From positions 76,497 through 140,496 of the forward strand of contig JBEKEM010000009.1 in the NCBI GenBank assembly GCA_050013835.1: a DNA stretch of 64,000 bases, read 5' to 3'. The stretch is from Bog-793 sp050013835 (GTDB lineage: Bacteria; Actinomycetota; Acidimicrobiia; Acidimicrobiales; Bog-793). Position numbers and translations under genes: made by a program. Under the pieces are notes generated by a model that ran no database searches, had not been told where the DNA came from, and saw nothing but the letters and a program-made list of their open reading frames with translations. Below are positions 1-8,385 of this stretch, piece by piece; the first letter of the stretch is position 1, and the number at the start of each line of letters is the position of its first letter.

Positions 1-541
1 CGAGCTGCGTGAGATTGCGGCCGAACTGGTCGAGGACGGGGGAGCTCCCCGGGTTCTGCTCGGCCCCCGCTGGGCCGGCGGTGGCGCCGACAGTTTCGCG
101 GCCCTGGTAGCCGGAGAGCAGCTGGATGACCTGCTGGCGAACACGGGGCAGGTCGGCCCCGAGGCTCTGGAGGACCTGGGCGGCCACGCCCTCGCCCTCG
201 CGGACGAGCCCGAGCAGCATGTGCTCGGTCCCGATGTAGTTGTGACCGAGCTGCAGCGCCTCGCGCAGCGACAGCTCAAGCACCTTCTTCGCGCGGGGAG
301 TGAAGGGCGGCGAGCCGGTCGGTGCCGTGCCGGCGGGTCCGATCGTCTCTTCGACCTTCTCGCGCACGGCTTCGAGGGATATGCCGAGGGACTCGAGCGC
401 CTTGGCAGCGATTCCGTCACCCTCGTGGATGAGCCCGAGCAGGATGTGCTCGGTTCCGATGAAGCTGTGGTTGAGCAGGCGCGCCTCTTCCTGGGCCAGA
501 ACCAGCACCCTGCGCGCCCGGTCTGTGAACCGCTCGAACAA
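1..541 (-). CDS. clpC: ClpC, ATP-dependent Clp unfoldase (N-terminal part, cut by window edge)
   Basis: This is the first 180 codons of ClpC, the HSP100 unfoldase that unfolds cytosolic substrates and feeds them to ClpP; the rest lies beyond the left edge. Both Clp_N repeats are visible, each with an IGTEHxLLGL signature (residues about 28-37 and 103-112), followed by a Gly/Pro/Gln linker, so the sequence stops before AAA module 1. No in-frame ATG fits. The start is TTG at 541, with AAGGGAG at 550-556 eight nt upstream, and translation from there begins with the family's usual FERFTDRARRVL. The adaptor ClpS is encoded in the same window at 49057. Its position just past lysS matches the usual actinobacterial lysS-clpC order, here interrupted by a convergent polyprenyl synthase gene. 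Confidence 0.95.
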   Translation of the reverse strand, partial: MFERFTDRARRVLVLAQEEARLLNHSFIGTEHILLGLIHEGDGIAAKALESLGISLEAVREKVEETIGPAGTAPTGSPPFTPRAKKVLELSLREALQLGHNYIGTEHMLLGLVREGEGVAAQVLQSLGADLPRVRQQVIQLLSGYQGRETVGATAGPAGAEQNPGSSPVLDQFGRNLTQL

Positions 542-693
542 AATCCACTCCCTTGTGAGAAGACGCTGCCCGTAGTCTATCGGGAGGTCCCACGCCGACC
601 GCGGTCGGGCCGACCCGGCCAGGCGCGCGACCGCCGTCCGCCACCTGCCTTCGTTGCCAGCAACGCACGGCGGTGGCGTATCGTGCGGGTCTG

Positions 694-1689
694 ATGGAAG
701 CCCAGGACCCCTTCGCGCTCCCCGTCGGCGCCGCCGACCTCGCCCGGCTCGAGGTGACGTTGCGCGAGATCGTGCTCTCGGGCGAGCCGTTCGTCGACGA
801 GATCGCCTCCCACCTCATCGGGGCGGGGGGCAAGCGGCTGCGGCCCACGCTGACGCTCGCCGCGGCCAGCCTCGACGGCGACCCCATCACCGAGGACACC
901 CTGCTCGGCGGGGTGTCGGTCGAGCTCGTCCACGTCGCCTCGCTCTACCATGACGACGTCATGGACGAGGCCACCCGGCGGCGAAACGTCGTCAGCGTGA
1001 ACGGCCGCTGGGGGAACCTCCTCGCCGTCGTCGTCGGCGACTTCCTGCTCGCCCGCTCCGCCGAGATCGCCGCCTCGCTCGGCACGGAGATCGCCGCCAC
1101 CATCGCCACGACGCTCGCGCGCCTGTGCCAGGGCCAGATCGCGGAGGTGCGCTCCGTCTACCGGATCGACCGCAGCGTCGAGGACTACCTCACCGCCATC
1201 GCCGACAAAACCGGCGCCCTGATGGGGACAGCCTGCCGCGTCGGCGCCCTCACCGCCGGCCTCGACCGGCGCGACACCGAGGCGCTGACCGCCTTCGGCG
1301 AGACCCTCGGCTACGTCTTCCAGATTCGCGACGACATCCTCGACATCGTCGCGACCGAGGAGGAGTCGGGGAAGCCTCCCGGTCAGGACCTCGCCGAAGG
1401 GATCTACACCCTCCCCGTGCAGCGCGCCCTCGTCGACCGGCAGGTCGGACCGGAGCTGCGCCGCCTGCTCGGACGGCCGCTCGACCACGAGGAGGTCGAG
1501 CTCGCCCGGGCGCTCGTCGCCGAGTCCGACGGGATCACCGAGTCCCAGGACGTCGCCCGCCACTACGCCCTCGAGGCGGGAGAGATCGCCCGGCGACTCG
1601 ACGACGGCGGCGTCGCGCGCTCGTTGCGCGGGCTGGGCTTGCGGCTCGTCGACGACCTCGACCGCTCGATGCGGGCGCTGGCGAGTTAG
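694..1689 (+). CDS. Polyprenyl diphosphate synthase (trans-isoprenyl diphosphate synthase)
   Basis: A 331-residue all-alpha prenyltransferase that condenses isopentenyl diphosphate onto an allylic diphosphate, probably to make the menaquinone side chain. The GGKRLRP motif is at 45-51, the first aspartate-rich motif DDVMD at 87-91 followed by an RRR run, and the second DDILD at 213-217. These are the Mg-diphosphate sites of the family, and the length is normal for hepta- to decaprenyl synthases. An upstream GTG at 673 would add seven residues; ATG 694 is preferred because the next residues MEAQDPF lead straight into the domain. The gene converges on lysS and the two stop codons overlap (TAG at 1687-1689, TAA of lysS at 1688-1686). 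Chain length cannot be read from sequence. Confidence 0.9.
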   Translation: MEAQDPFALPVGAADLARLEVTLREIVLSGEPFVDEIASHLIGAGGKRLRPTLTLAAASLDGDPITEDTLLGGVSVELVHVASLYHDDVMDEATRRRNVVSVNGRWGNLLAVVVGDFLLARSAEIAASLGTEIAATIATTLARLCQGQIAEVRSVYRIDRSVEDYLTAIADKTGALMGTACRVGALTAGLDRRDTEALTAFGETLGYVFQIRDDILDIVATEEESGKPPGQDLAEGIYTLPVQRALVDRQVGPELRRLLGRPLDHEEVELARALVAESDGITESQDVARHYALEAGEIARRLDDGGVARSLRGLGLRLVDDLDRSMRALAS

Positions 1690-3143
1690 CCGGCCGCTCC
1701 GTCGGGTCCGGGCTCCCCGGACCGGTCCGCCTCCGGGCGCAGCGCCGGGAAGAGCATCACTTCTTTGATACTCGCCTTGTCGGCGAGCAGCATGACGAGC
1801 CGGTCGATCCCCATGCCGACCCCCCCGGTCGGCGGCATCCCGTGCTCGAGCGCCCGCAGGAAGTCCTCGTCGACCGGCATCGCCTCGTCGTCGCCGGCGG
1901 CCCGCTCGGCCGCCTGGGCGACGAAGCGTGCCCGCTGGTCGACCGGGTCGACGAGCTCGCTGTAGGACTCGGCGATCTCCCGGCCGGCGACGACCGAGGT
2001 CGCCCGCTCCGCCGTGCCGGGCTTGGTGCGGTGCCGCCGGGTGAGCGGCGAGACCTCGACCGGATAGTCGATGACGTGGACCGGGTCCCACAGGGCGTGC
2101 TCGGTCGTCCGCTCGTAAATCTCGGCGAGGACCTTGCCCGGGCCCCAGCGTTCCTCGACCGGCACGCCCAGCCTGCCGGCCGTCGCCCGCAGCGCCTCGG
2201 GGCCGCTCTCCAGCGCGCAGTCCTCCCCCGTCGCCTCGCGGATCGCCTCCTCCACCGTGAGGGTCCGCCACGGGGCGCTCAGGTCGACGGGGCGCCCCTG
2301 GAAGGTGACGACGCCCTCCCCGTCGGCGGCGATCGCCGCCTGGAGGACGAGGTCCTCGACGAGGGCCGTCATGTCGGAGAAGTCGCCGTAGGCGAGGTAG
2401 GCCTCGAGGACGGTGAACTCCGGGTTGTGGGTCGGCGACAGGCCCTCGTTGCGGAAGTCCTTGCCGATCTCGTAGACCCGCTCGAACCCGCCGATGACAA
2501 GGCGCTTCAGGTAGAGCTCCGTGGCGATCCGGAGCGCGAAGTCGGCGTGCAGCGAGTTGAAGTGCGTCACGAACGGGCGCGCGTTCGCCCCGCCGGCCTG
2601 CGCCTGGAGGACCGGGGTCTCGACCTCGACGAAGCCCCGCCGCTCGAGGTTCTCCCGGATCGAGCGAACCACCCGACTGCGCAGCAGGAACGTCTCGCGG
2701 ACCCCCTCGTTCGCCCAAAGGTCGACCTCGCGCTGGCGGAAGCGGGTCTCGACGTCGTGGACCCCCTTCCACTTGTCGCCGAAGCCCCGCCGGTTCTCGG
2801 CGAGGAGCAGCCAGGTAACGACCTTCACGGAGAGCTCCCCCCGACGGGTGCGGACGACCTCGCCGGCGGCCCCGATCCAGTCGCCGAGCCCCAACCGGAC
2901 GAACTCGTCGAACCGCTCGGTCTCCTCGGCCACGGCGTAGAGCTGGATCGACCCCGTCCAGTCGCGCAGGTCGGCGAAGGCGGCGCCACCCTGGGGACGG
3001 AAGAGCATGACCCGTCCGGCCACCGCCACCTCGACATGGGACGACTCGCCGGGAGCGAGACCGGCGTGTGCCGTCGCGACCGCGGCCGCCGCCGTCGTTC
3101 CCGGGAACCGGTAGGGCACGTCGCGCCGCTCGCCGGCGCTCAC
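1686..3143 (-). CDS. lysS: Lysyl-tRNA synthetase, class II
   Basis: Charges tRNA-Lys. The 485-residue product has an N-terminal OB-fold followed by a class II catalytic core: motif 1 around RETFLLRSRVVRSIR, motif 2 with FRNEGLSPTHNPEFT, and motif 3 GGVGMGIDRLVML near the C-terminus. The GTG start at 3143 overlaps the coaX TGA (GTGA), which points to translational coupling. The reading frame stays open upstream, but that extension lies inside coaX in another frame. It is the last gene of the large cofactor cluster, as in other actinobacteria. Confidence 0.95.
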   Translation of the reverse strand: MSAGERRDVPYRFPGTTAAAAVATAHAGLAPGESSHVEVAVAGRVMLFRPQGGAAFADLRDWTGSIQLYAVAEETERFDEFVRLGLGDWIGAAGEVVRTRRGELSVKVVTWLLLAENRRGFGDKWKGVHDVETRFRQREVDLWANEGVRETFLLRSRVVRSIRENLERRGFVEVETPVLQAQAGGANARPFVTHFNSLHADFALRIATELYLKRLVIGGFERVYEIGKDFRNEGLSPTHNPEFTVLEAYLAYGDFSDMTALVEDLVLQAAIAADGEGVVTFQGRPVDLSAPWRTLTVEEAIREATGEDCALESGPEALRATAGRLGVPVEERWGPGKVLAEIYERTTEHALWDPVHVIDYPVEVSPLTRRHRTKPGTAERATSVVAGREIAESYSELVDPVDQRARFVAQAAERAAGDDEAMPVDEDFLRALEHGMPPTGGVGMGIDRLVMLLADKASIKEVMLFPALRPEADRSGEPGPDGAAG

Positions 3144-4006
3144 GGCAACGCCTCCCCGGCCCCGGCGGGCGAGTTGCGGGCGTAGAGGATCCGCAGCCCG
3201 TGGAGCGTCAGCCACGGCTCGATCATGGTCACGGCCGTGCAGTGCGGCGCGACCACACCGCACAGCCCGCCGGTGGCGATGACGGTCGCCTCGCCGATCT
3301 CGGCGAAGATGCGTCGGCAGATCCCGTCGACGAGGGCGGCGTGCCCGTAGACGGCGCCAGACTGCATCGACTCGACCGTCGAGTGGCCGATCACGTTCGC
3401 CGGTGCGATGAGCTCCACCCGCCGCAGTGCGGCGGCGTGCTCGAAGAGGGCGCCCATCGAGATCTCCAGCCCGGGAGCGATCGCGCCGCCGAGGTACTCG
3501 CCGGCGGCGCTGATGACGTCGAACGTCGTCGCTGTCCCGAAGTCGACGACGACGGAGGGCCCGTCGAAGAGATCGATCGCCGCGACGGCGTTGACGATGC
3601 GGTCGGCCCCGACCTCCTTGGGGTTGTCGTAGAGGATCGGCATGCCGGTGCGGATCCCGGGCTCGACGACGACGAGCGGGACGGCGAACCAGTCTGTGAC
3701 CATCCGGCGCAGCGCCGCCGTCACGGACGGGACCGAAGACGAGACGACGACGCCGCCGACCTCCCTTGCCGGCGTCGCGGCAGCCGGGGCATCTCCGCGC
3801 GGCGCGATCCCGGCCGTCGCCAGCAGCTGGCGGACCGTGACCGCGTACTCGTCGGCGGTGCGGTCGCCGTCCGTCGAGATCCGCCAGCTGTGGGCCAGGC
3901 CCGGCAGCTCGCCCGGCCGACGGTCCCGTGGGTCGGCGGGCACGGCGGGGCCGTCGAAGACCCCGATCACCGTCTGGGTATTGCCGACATCGATGGCAAG
4001 GAGCAT
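3140..4006 (-). CDS. coaX: Type III pantothenate kinase
   Basis: Phosphorylates pantothenate, the first step from pantothenate to CoA. The 288-residue protein starts with MLLAIDVGNTQTVIGVF, the ASKHA-fold phosphate-1 motif of CoaX, followed by GADRIVNAVAA and VVDFGTATTFDV, which carry the catalytic aspartate region. A Pro/Ala-rich insertion near residues 70-90 is longer than in many homologues. It sits between nadC and lysS and, with panC in the same cluster, links pantothenate synthesis to its use. Confidence 0.95.
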   Translation of the reverse strand: MLLAIDVGNTQTVIGVFDGPAVPADPRDRRPGELPGLAHSWRISTDGDRTADEYAVTVRQLLATAGIAPRGDAPAAATPAREVGGVVVSSSVPSVTAALRRMVTDWFAVPLVVVEPGIRTGMPILYDNPKEVGADRIVNAVAAIDLFDGPSVVVDFGTATTFDVISAAGEYLGGAIAPGLEISMGALFEHAAALRRVELIAPANVIGHSTVESMQSGAVYGHAALVDGICRRIFAEIGEATVIATGGLCGVVAPHCTAVTMIEPWLTLHGLRILYARNSPAGAGEALP

Positions 4007-4078
4007 TACCTAACGGTCTACCCGATCGCGAGGGTCCGACTCAGCTCCACGACCCCGGAGGCCGTTCGCCGGCGCCGT

Positions 4079-4957
4079 TCAGCCCTCGATGTCGAGGCCG
4101 ATGTCGAGGATCGGCGCCGAGTGCGTGATCGCCCCCACCGAGATCAAATTGGCCCCCGCCAGGGCATAGGCAGCGATGTTCTCGAGCGTGATCCCGCCGG
4201 ACGCCTCCACGAGGACGGCCCCGGCACGGCCCCGCGGGTGGGCCTGCACGATGTCGACCGCCTGGCGGACCTCCTCGGGCGTCATGTTGTCGCACATGAC
4301 GCCGGCGGCCCCGGCCCCGACAGCGAGGGAGACCTGTTCGAGGTTGTCGCACTCGACCTCGATGAAACGGCCCGGCCACCTTTCGATCGCCTGGAGGACG
4401 GCCTCCGAGAGCGACACCCCGCCGAGGTGGTTGTCCTTCACGAGCACTCCCCCCGAGAGCGAGGCCCGGTGGTTGATGCCCCCGCCGGCCCGCACCGCCG
4501 CCTTCTCGAGGGCGCGCAGCCCCGGCGTGGTCTTGCGCGTGTCGCGCACCCTCGCGCCGTGATTGACGGCGGAGGCGGCCTCGACGTAGCGGCGGGTCAG
4601 CGTCGCCACGCCCGAGAGGTGGCACAGGAAGTTGAGGGCGGTCCGCTCGGCGATGAGGAGCGACCGGAACGGGCCGATGACACGGGCGACGACGCTCCCG
4701 GGCTCGACGGGACCGCCGTCCTCGACGAGCACGGTGAGGTCGAGCCCGGCGTCGAGCTCGCGGCAGGTCTCGCGCACACAGCTCGTCCCGGCGATCACCC
4801 CCCCGGTGCGCGCGATGAACGAAGCGCGGGCCACGGCGTCAGCCGGCACAAGCGATCCGGTGAGGTCGCCGATCGGACCGATGTCCTCGGCGAGGGCGAG
4901 CGTGACGGCCCGGCGCACCTCGTCGATCGGTGGGTACACGTCGTCGAGCATCGTCAT
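4079..4957 (-). CDS. nadC: Nicotinate-nucleotide pyrophosphorylase (quinolinate phosphoribosyltransferase)
   Basis: Converts quinolinate and PRPP to nicotinate mononucleotide in de novo NAD synthesis. The 292-residue protein has family hallmarks ALAEDIGPIGDLTG at the N-terminus, ERTALNFLCHLSGVAT, RDTRKTTPGLRALEK, GGGINHRASLSGGVLVKDNH, and the barrel end EASGGITLENI with VGAITHSAPILDIGLD. The ATG at 4957 overlaps the nadB stop (ATGA, 4957-4954), so the two are probably co-translated. No nadA is present in the window. Confidence 0.96.
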   Translation of the reverse strand: MTMLDDVYPPIDEVRRAVTLALAEDIGPIGDLTGSLVPADAVARASFIARTGGVIAGTSCVRETCRELDAGLDLTVLVEDGGPVEPGSVVARVIGPFRSLLIAERTALNFLCHLSGVATLTRRYVEAASAVNHGARVRDTRKTTPGLRALEKAAVRAGGGINHRASLSGGVLVKDNHLGGVSLSEAVLQAIERWPGRFIEVECDNLEQVSLAVGAGAAGVMCDNMTPEEVRQAVDIVQAHPRGRAGAVLVEASGGITLENIAAYALAGANLISVGAITHSAPILDIGLDIEG

Positions 4958-6567
4958 CGCTTGTCCCGCGCTTTCACCGCCACACGCACCCGGAAGTCCG
5001 CATCATCGCGCCCAGGGGCGTCGGACCGGGCGTGGACCCCCCGGGTCTCGGTCCGGACGAGCGCCGCGGCGGCGAGCGACGACCCCACCTCGACGAGATT
5101 CCGCAGTTCCCCGGCGGCGACCCCCTCGGCGCCGGCGGCGACGCTCCGGGCACGCCGGAGCACCGGCACGAGCGAGGCCAGCCCGGCGGCGTCGCGGTTG
5201 ACCCCGGCGCGCAGGCTCATCGCCTCGCGCAGCTCGGCGCGGGCCACGTCGAGATCGCCGGCCGGCACCCCGGGCCCCGGGGGGCGCGGTGGACCGAACT
5301 CGCCGGCGTCGATGAACCGGACAGGGATGTCGGCCTTCTCGGGAGTGAGCACGCCCGCTAGGGCGCCGTCGGGCTGCGGATCGACCGCGCCCTCGGCGAC
5401 GGCAGCTGCCGCCCGGGAGCCGAAGACGAGCCCTTCGAGCAACGAGTTCGACGCCAACCGGTTGGCGCCCTGCGCGCCGGTGCAGGCGACCTCGCCGACT
5501 GCGAGTAGGCCGCGCAGCGCGCTGCGGCCGGCGAGGTCCGTGACGACGCCCCCGCACAGGTAGTGCGCCGCTGGGGCGACCGGCAACAGGTCCTTCCCGG
5601 CGTCGAACCCCTCCGCGGCGAGCGTCGCCGCGATGGTCGGGAACCTGCCGGCGAAGTCGGGGACCGCCCGGGCGTCGAGGAAGACGTTCCGTACCCCGTC
5701 GCGTTCCATCCGAGTGACGATGGCGCGGCTCACTAGGTCCCGCGAGGCGAGCTCGTCGACGAAGCGCTCGCCGTGCCGGTCGACGAGCAGGGCACCGTAG
5801 CCGCGCAACCCCTCCGAGAGCAACGGCCTCGGCTCCCTCTCGACGCAGAGGGCGGTGGGGTGGAACTGGACAAACTCGAGATCGGCGACCGGCACCCCGG
5901 CACGCAGGGCGAGGGCGACGCCGTCCCCCGTCGTTCCGGCGGGGTTCGTCGTCACGTCGAAGAGCACGCCCACGCCCCCGGTGGCGAGCACGACGGCGTC
6001 GGCGTCGAGCCGCAACCGTCGTAGGCCGCCGTCGAGGCACGACACGCCCGCGCACCGGTCTCGCTCGACCAGAAGGTCGGTGACGTAGTGGCCGTCGAGC
6101 ACGGAGACGCTGCTGTCTGCGAGGGCGGCGGTGAGCGCCCGGATCACCTCGGCACCGGTCGCCATGCCGCCGGCGTGTATCACGCGGGCGACGGAGTGGC
6201 CCCCCTCCCGGGCCCGGGCGAGCCCGACGCCGTCGTCGCGGTCGAACACGGCCCCCCGCCCGATGAGCGCCCGCACGGCGGCCGGCCCTCCGGCGACGAG
6301 CACCCGCACGGCGTCGGGATCGGAAAGGCCGCCACCGGCGCGCAGCGTGTCGGCCTCGTGGAGGGCAATCGAGTCCTGTGCGCGCGAGAGCGCCGCCGCG
6401 ATCCCGCCCTGTGCCCAGGCGGTCGTCGACTCGTCGAGGCGGCCCTTGGTGACGAGAGCCACGCGCCCGGCACCAAGCCGGGCGAGCTCGAGTGCCGTCG
6501 TGCACCCGGCGATCCCGCTCCCGACGACCAGGGCGTCGAACGACTCCCGGCGCGCCTCCCCGCTCAT
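4954..6567 (-). CDS. nadB: L-aspartate oxidase
   Basis: A flavoprotein that oxidises aspartate to iminoaspartate for quinolinate synthesis. The 537-residue product starts with the FAD dinucleotide-binding motif VVGSGIAGCTTALELA and contains the succinate dehydrogenase/fumarate reductase flavoprotein signatures TTAWAQGGIAAAL, LEFVQFHPTAL, SEGLRGYGALLVD and RLASNSLLEGLVFG, then the shorter C-terminal helical domain. ATG 6567 overlaps the panC TGA (ATGA); the open frame upstream is only a shadow of panC. The partner nadA is missing from this stretch, so quinolinate synthase must be encoded elsewhere. Confidence 0.95.
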   Translation of the reverse strand: MSGEARRESFDALVVGSGIAGCTTALELARLGAGRVALVTKGRLDESTTAWAQGGIAAALSRAQDSIALHEADTLRAGGGLSDPDAVRVLVAGGPAAVRALIGRGAVFDRDDGVGLARAREGGHSVARVIHAGGMATGAEVIRALTAALADSSVSVLDGHYVTDLLVERDRCAGVSCLDGGLRRLRLDADAVVLATGGVGVLFDVTTNPAGTTGDGVALALRAGVPVADLEFVQFHPTALCVEREPRPLLSEGLRGYGALLVDRHGERFVDELASRDLVSRAIVTRMERDGVRNVFLDARAVPDFAGRFPTIAATLAAEGFDAGKDLLPVAPAAHYLCGGVVTDLAGRSALRGLLAVGEVACTGAQGANRLASNSLLEGLVFGSRAAAAVAEGAVDPQPDGALAGVLTPEKADIPVRFIDAGEFGPPRPPGPGVPAGDLDVARAELREAMSLRAGVNRDAAGLASLVPVLRRARSVAAGAEGVAAGELRNLVEVGSSLAAAALVRTETRGVHARSDAPGRDDADFRVRVAVKARDKR

Positions 6568-7442
6568 CGCCCGACCCGCAGGTTGTCGATCAACCGCACG
6601 TCCCCCAGCCGGGCCGCGATGAGGAGGACGACGTCCCCGGCGACGACGGTCAACTGCTCCAGACTGCCGTCGGCGACGACCGTCGCGTAGTCGAGGTCCA
6701 CCGCTGGCTCGGCTGAAACGGTCGCACGCATCGTCGCCTCGACACGGGTCCCGTCGGCGACTCCCGCAGCCACGACGGCGGCCCCGGCGGTGAGCGCCCG
6801 GAACAGGACGGTGGCGACCCGGCGGTCGGAGGGGCCGAGGAACGCGTTGCGGCTCGAGACCGCCAAGCCGTCCGGGTCGCGCACTGTCGGGCACGCGACG
6901 ACGCGCGTTCCGAGCGACAGGTCGGCAACCAACTGCCGGACGATCACGAGCTGCTGGTAGTCCTTCTCGCCGAAGTAGGCCGCCGTGGGCGCGACGATCG
7001 CGAGGAGCTTCGTCACGACGGTGGCGACGCCGCGGAAGTGTCCCGGCCGGGTCGCGCCCTCGAGCATGTCGCCGAGGGAACCGGGATCGACCGTCACGAG
7101 GCCCGCTCCGGCCGGGTACATCTCCTCTAGCGGTGGTGCGAAAACGATGTCAGCACCGGCCGAGACGGCGAGCGCCCTGTCCGCTGCAAGGTCGTGAGGG
7201 TAGCGGGCGAGGTCGGCTTGGTCCCCGAACTGGGTCGGATTGAGGAAGACCGAGACGACGACGATGTCGTTCGCCCGCCGTGCCGCCTCGATCAGCGCCC
7301 CGTGGCCCCTGTGCAACCCGCCAAGCGTCGGGATGAACCCGATCGACGACCCGCGGCGCCGGTGCCCGGCCAACGACCGGTCGAGATCGCCAATCGTCTC
7401 GGCCAGCTCACCTCCGATCACCTCGGACCCCATCGCGCTCAA
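6564..7442 (-). CDS. panC: Pantothenate synthetase
   Basis: Joins pantoate to beta-alanine with ATP. The HIGH-like motif is seen in FIPTLGGLHRGHGALI (Leu-Gly where most have Met-Gly), with FLNPTQFG, the FEGATRPGHFRGV-type stretch reading LEGATRPGHFRGV, and the KMSKS-like GEKDYQQL and VSSRNAFLG. Length 292 is typical. The start is either TTG 7442, which overlaps the folK stop as TTGA, or ATG 7433 three codons in. I chose the coupled TTG because overlap starts are the rule in this cluster. panD, often next to panC, is absent here. Confidence 0.94.
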   Translation of the reverse strand: MSAMGSEVIGGELAETIGDLDRSLAGHRRRGSSIGFIPTLGGLHRGHGALIEAARRANDIVVVSVFLNPTQFGDQADLARYPHDLAADRALAVSAGADIVFAPPLEEMYPAGAGLVTVDPGSLGDMLEGATRPGHFRGVATVVTKLLAIVAPTAAYFGEKDYQQLVIVRQLVADLSLGTRVVACPTVRDPDGLAVSSRNAFLGPSDRRVATVLFRALTAGAAVVAAGVADGTRVEATMRATVSAEPAVDLDYATVVADGSLEQLTVVAGDVVLLIAARLGDVRLIDNLRVGR

Positions 7443-7984
7443 CGCCCGGGTCCCTGGCTCGGGTTGTCGGCGTCGGCGTCGCCCGGATGTGGACTCGCCG
7501 CCGCGGTGAACGGCCCGAGCAGCGCACCGACCCGCTTCAGGCTGCCCCGGTCGACGGCGACCCGGGTGTGCCAGTCCGCGGGGACGAGCGAGGCGTCAAG
7601 GTCCTCGAGGGGAGCGAGCACGAAGGCGCGTTCGTACATCCTCGGATGCGGCACGACGAGGTCCGGCTCCTCGCTCGTGAAGCCCTCGCAAATGAGGATG
7701 TCCACGTCGAGCGTGCGCGGTCCCCAGCGCTCGATGCGCACCCTGCCCGCCGCGGCCTCCAGCCGTTGGGCGACCCCAAGGAGCTCCCTCGGAGGAAGCG
7801 ACGTGTCGATGCGCGCGACGCAGTTGAGATAGGGCCCCTGGTTCGCCGGGCCCCCGACGGATGCTGTCTCGTACACCGGCGAAACGACGATGCCGTCGTC
7901 GACCTCCGCCAGGCCCGCGACGGCGGAGCGGAGGTTCGCCCAGCGGTCGCCCAGGTTCGACCCGATCCCGAGATAGGCGTCCAC
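7439..7984 (-). CDS. folK: 2-amino-4-hydroxy-6-hydroxymethyldihydropteridine pyrophosphokinase
   Basis: Transfers pyrophosphate from ATP to hydroxymethyl-dihydropterin in folate synthesis. LGIGSNLGDR at the N-terminus, the central GPYLNCVARIDT, and the signature RWGPRTLDVDIL (Mg and ATP binding aspartates) followed by VPHPRMYERAFVLAPL define HPPK. The last 25 residues form a polar Gly/Pro/Asp-rich tail beyond the domain. It follows folB by 17 nt and overlaps panC by 4 nt. Confidence 0.95.
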   Translation of the reverse strand: MDAYLGIGSNLGDRWANLRSAVAGLAEVDDGIVVSPVYETASVGGPANQGPYLNCVARIDTSLPPRELLGVAQRLEAAAGRVRIERWGPRTLDVDILICEGFTSEEPDLVVPHPRMYERAFVLAPLEDLDASLVPADWHTRVAVDRGSLKRVGALLGPFTAAASPHPGDADADNPSQGPGR

Positions 7985-8001
7985 GGCTGCTCGGCGCGTC
8001 C

Positions 8002-8385
8002 TCAGGCGGTCCGCATCACGGTGTCGCCCTGGCGGCGGGTGACGCGCACACCGATCGTGGCAACGTCCGCTGCGACCGGCGGCCGGAGCTTGCGCACGGC
8101 GACGGTGACCGCTTCGACGCGCCGGTCGGCGAGCACCGCCGCCGCCACGGCCTCGGCCAGCGCCTCGAGGAGCTGGAAATGCGACGAGGCCACCAGTTCC
8201 CGCACCACAGCGACGATGCCCGAGTAGTCGACCGCCCGCCCGAGGTCGTCCGACGCCGCCGCCCCGTCGAACGGGGTCTCCACCGAGAGGTCGAGTTCGA
8301 AAGGCTGCGGGTGGTCCCGCTCCTGCGCGAGCACGCCGTGCGTCGCGAGCACGCGCAGTCCGCGGATCTCGATCGCGTCGCTCAT
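8002..8385 (-). CDS. folB: Dihydroneopterin aldolase
   Basis: Cleaves dihydroneopterin to hydroxymethyl-dihydropterin and glycolaldehyde. The 127-residue product has the expected start IEIRGLRVLATHGVLAQERDHPQPFELDL, the conserved YSGIVAVVRELV stretch, LLEALAEAVA and the C-terminal VRKLRPPV. The active-site Glu of GVLAQE and Lys of RKLRPP are present. ATG 8385 overlaps the stop of the upstream phosphatase-like gene by 4 nt (ATGA). Confidence 0.93.
   Translation of the reverse strand: MSDAIEIRGLRVLATHGVLAQERDHPQPFELDLSVETPFDGAAASDDLGRAVDYSGIVAVVRELVASSHFQLLEALAEAVAAAVLADRRVEAVTVAVRKLRPPVAADVATIGVRVTRRQGDTVMRTA

Noticed and set aside
577..3185. Very long open frames opposite the polyprenyl synthase and lysS genes
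   Set aside because: They are Arg/Gly/Asp/Pro-rich shadows caused by the high GC content; the true genes there show full family motifs.
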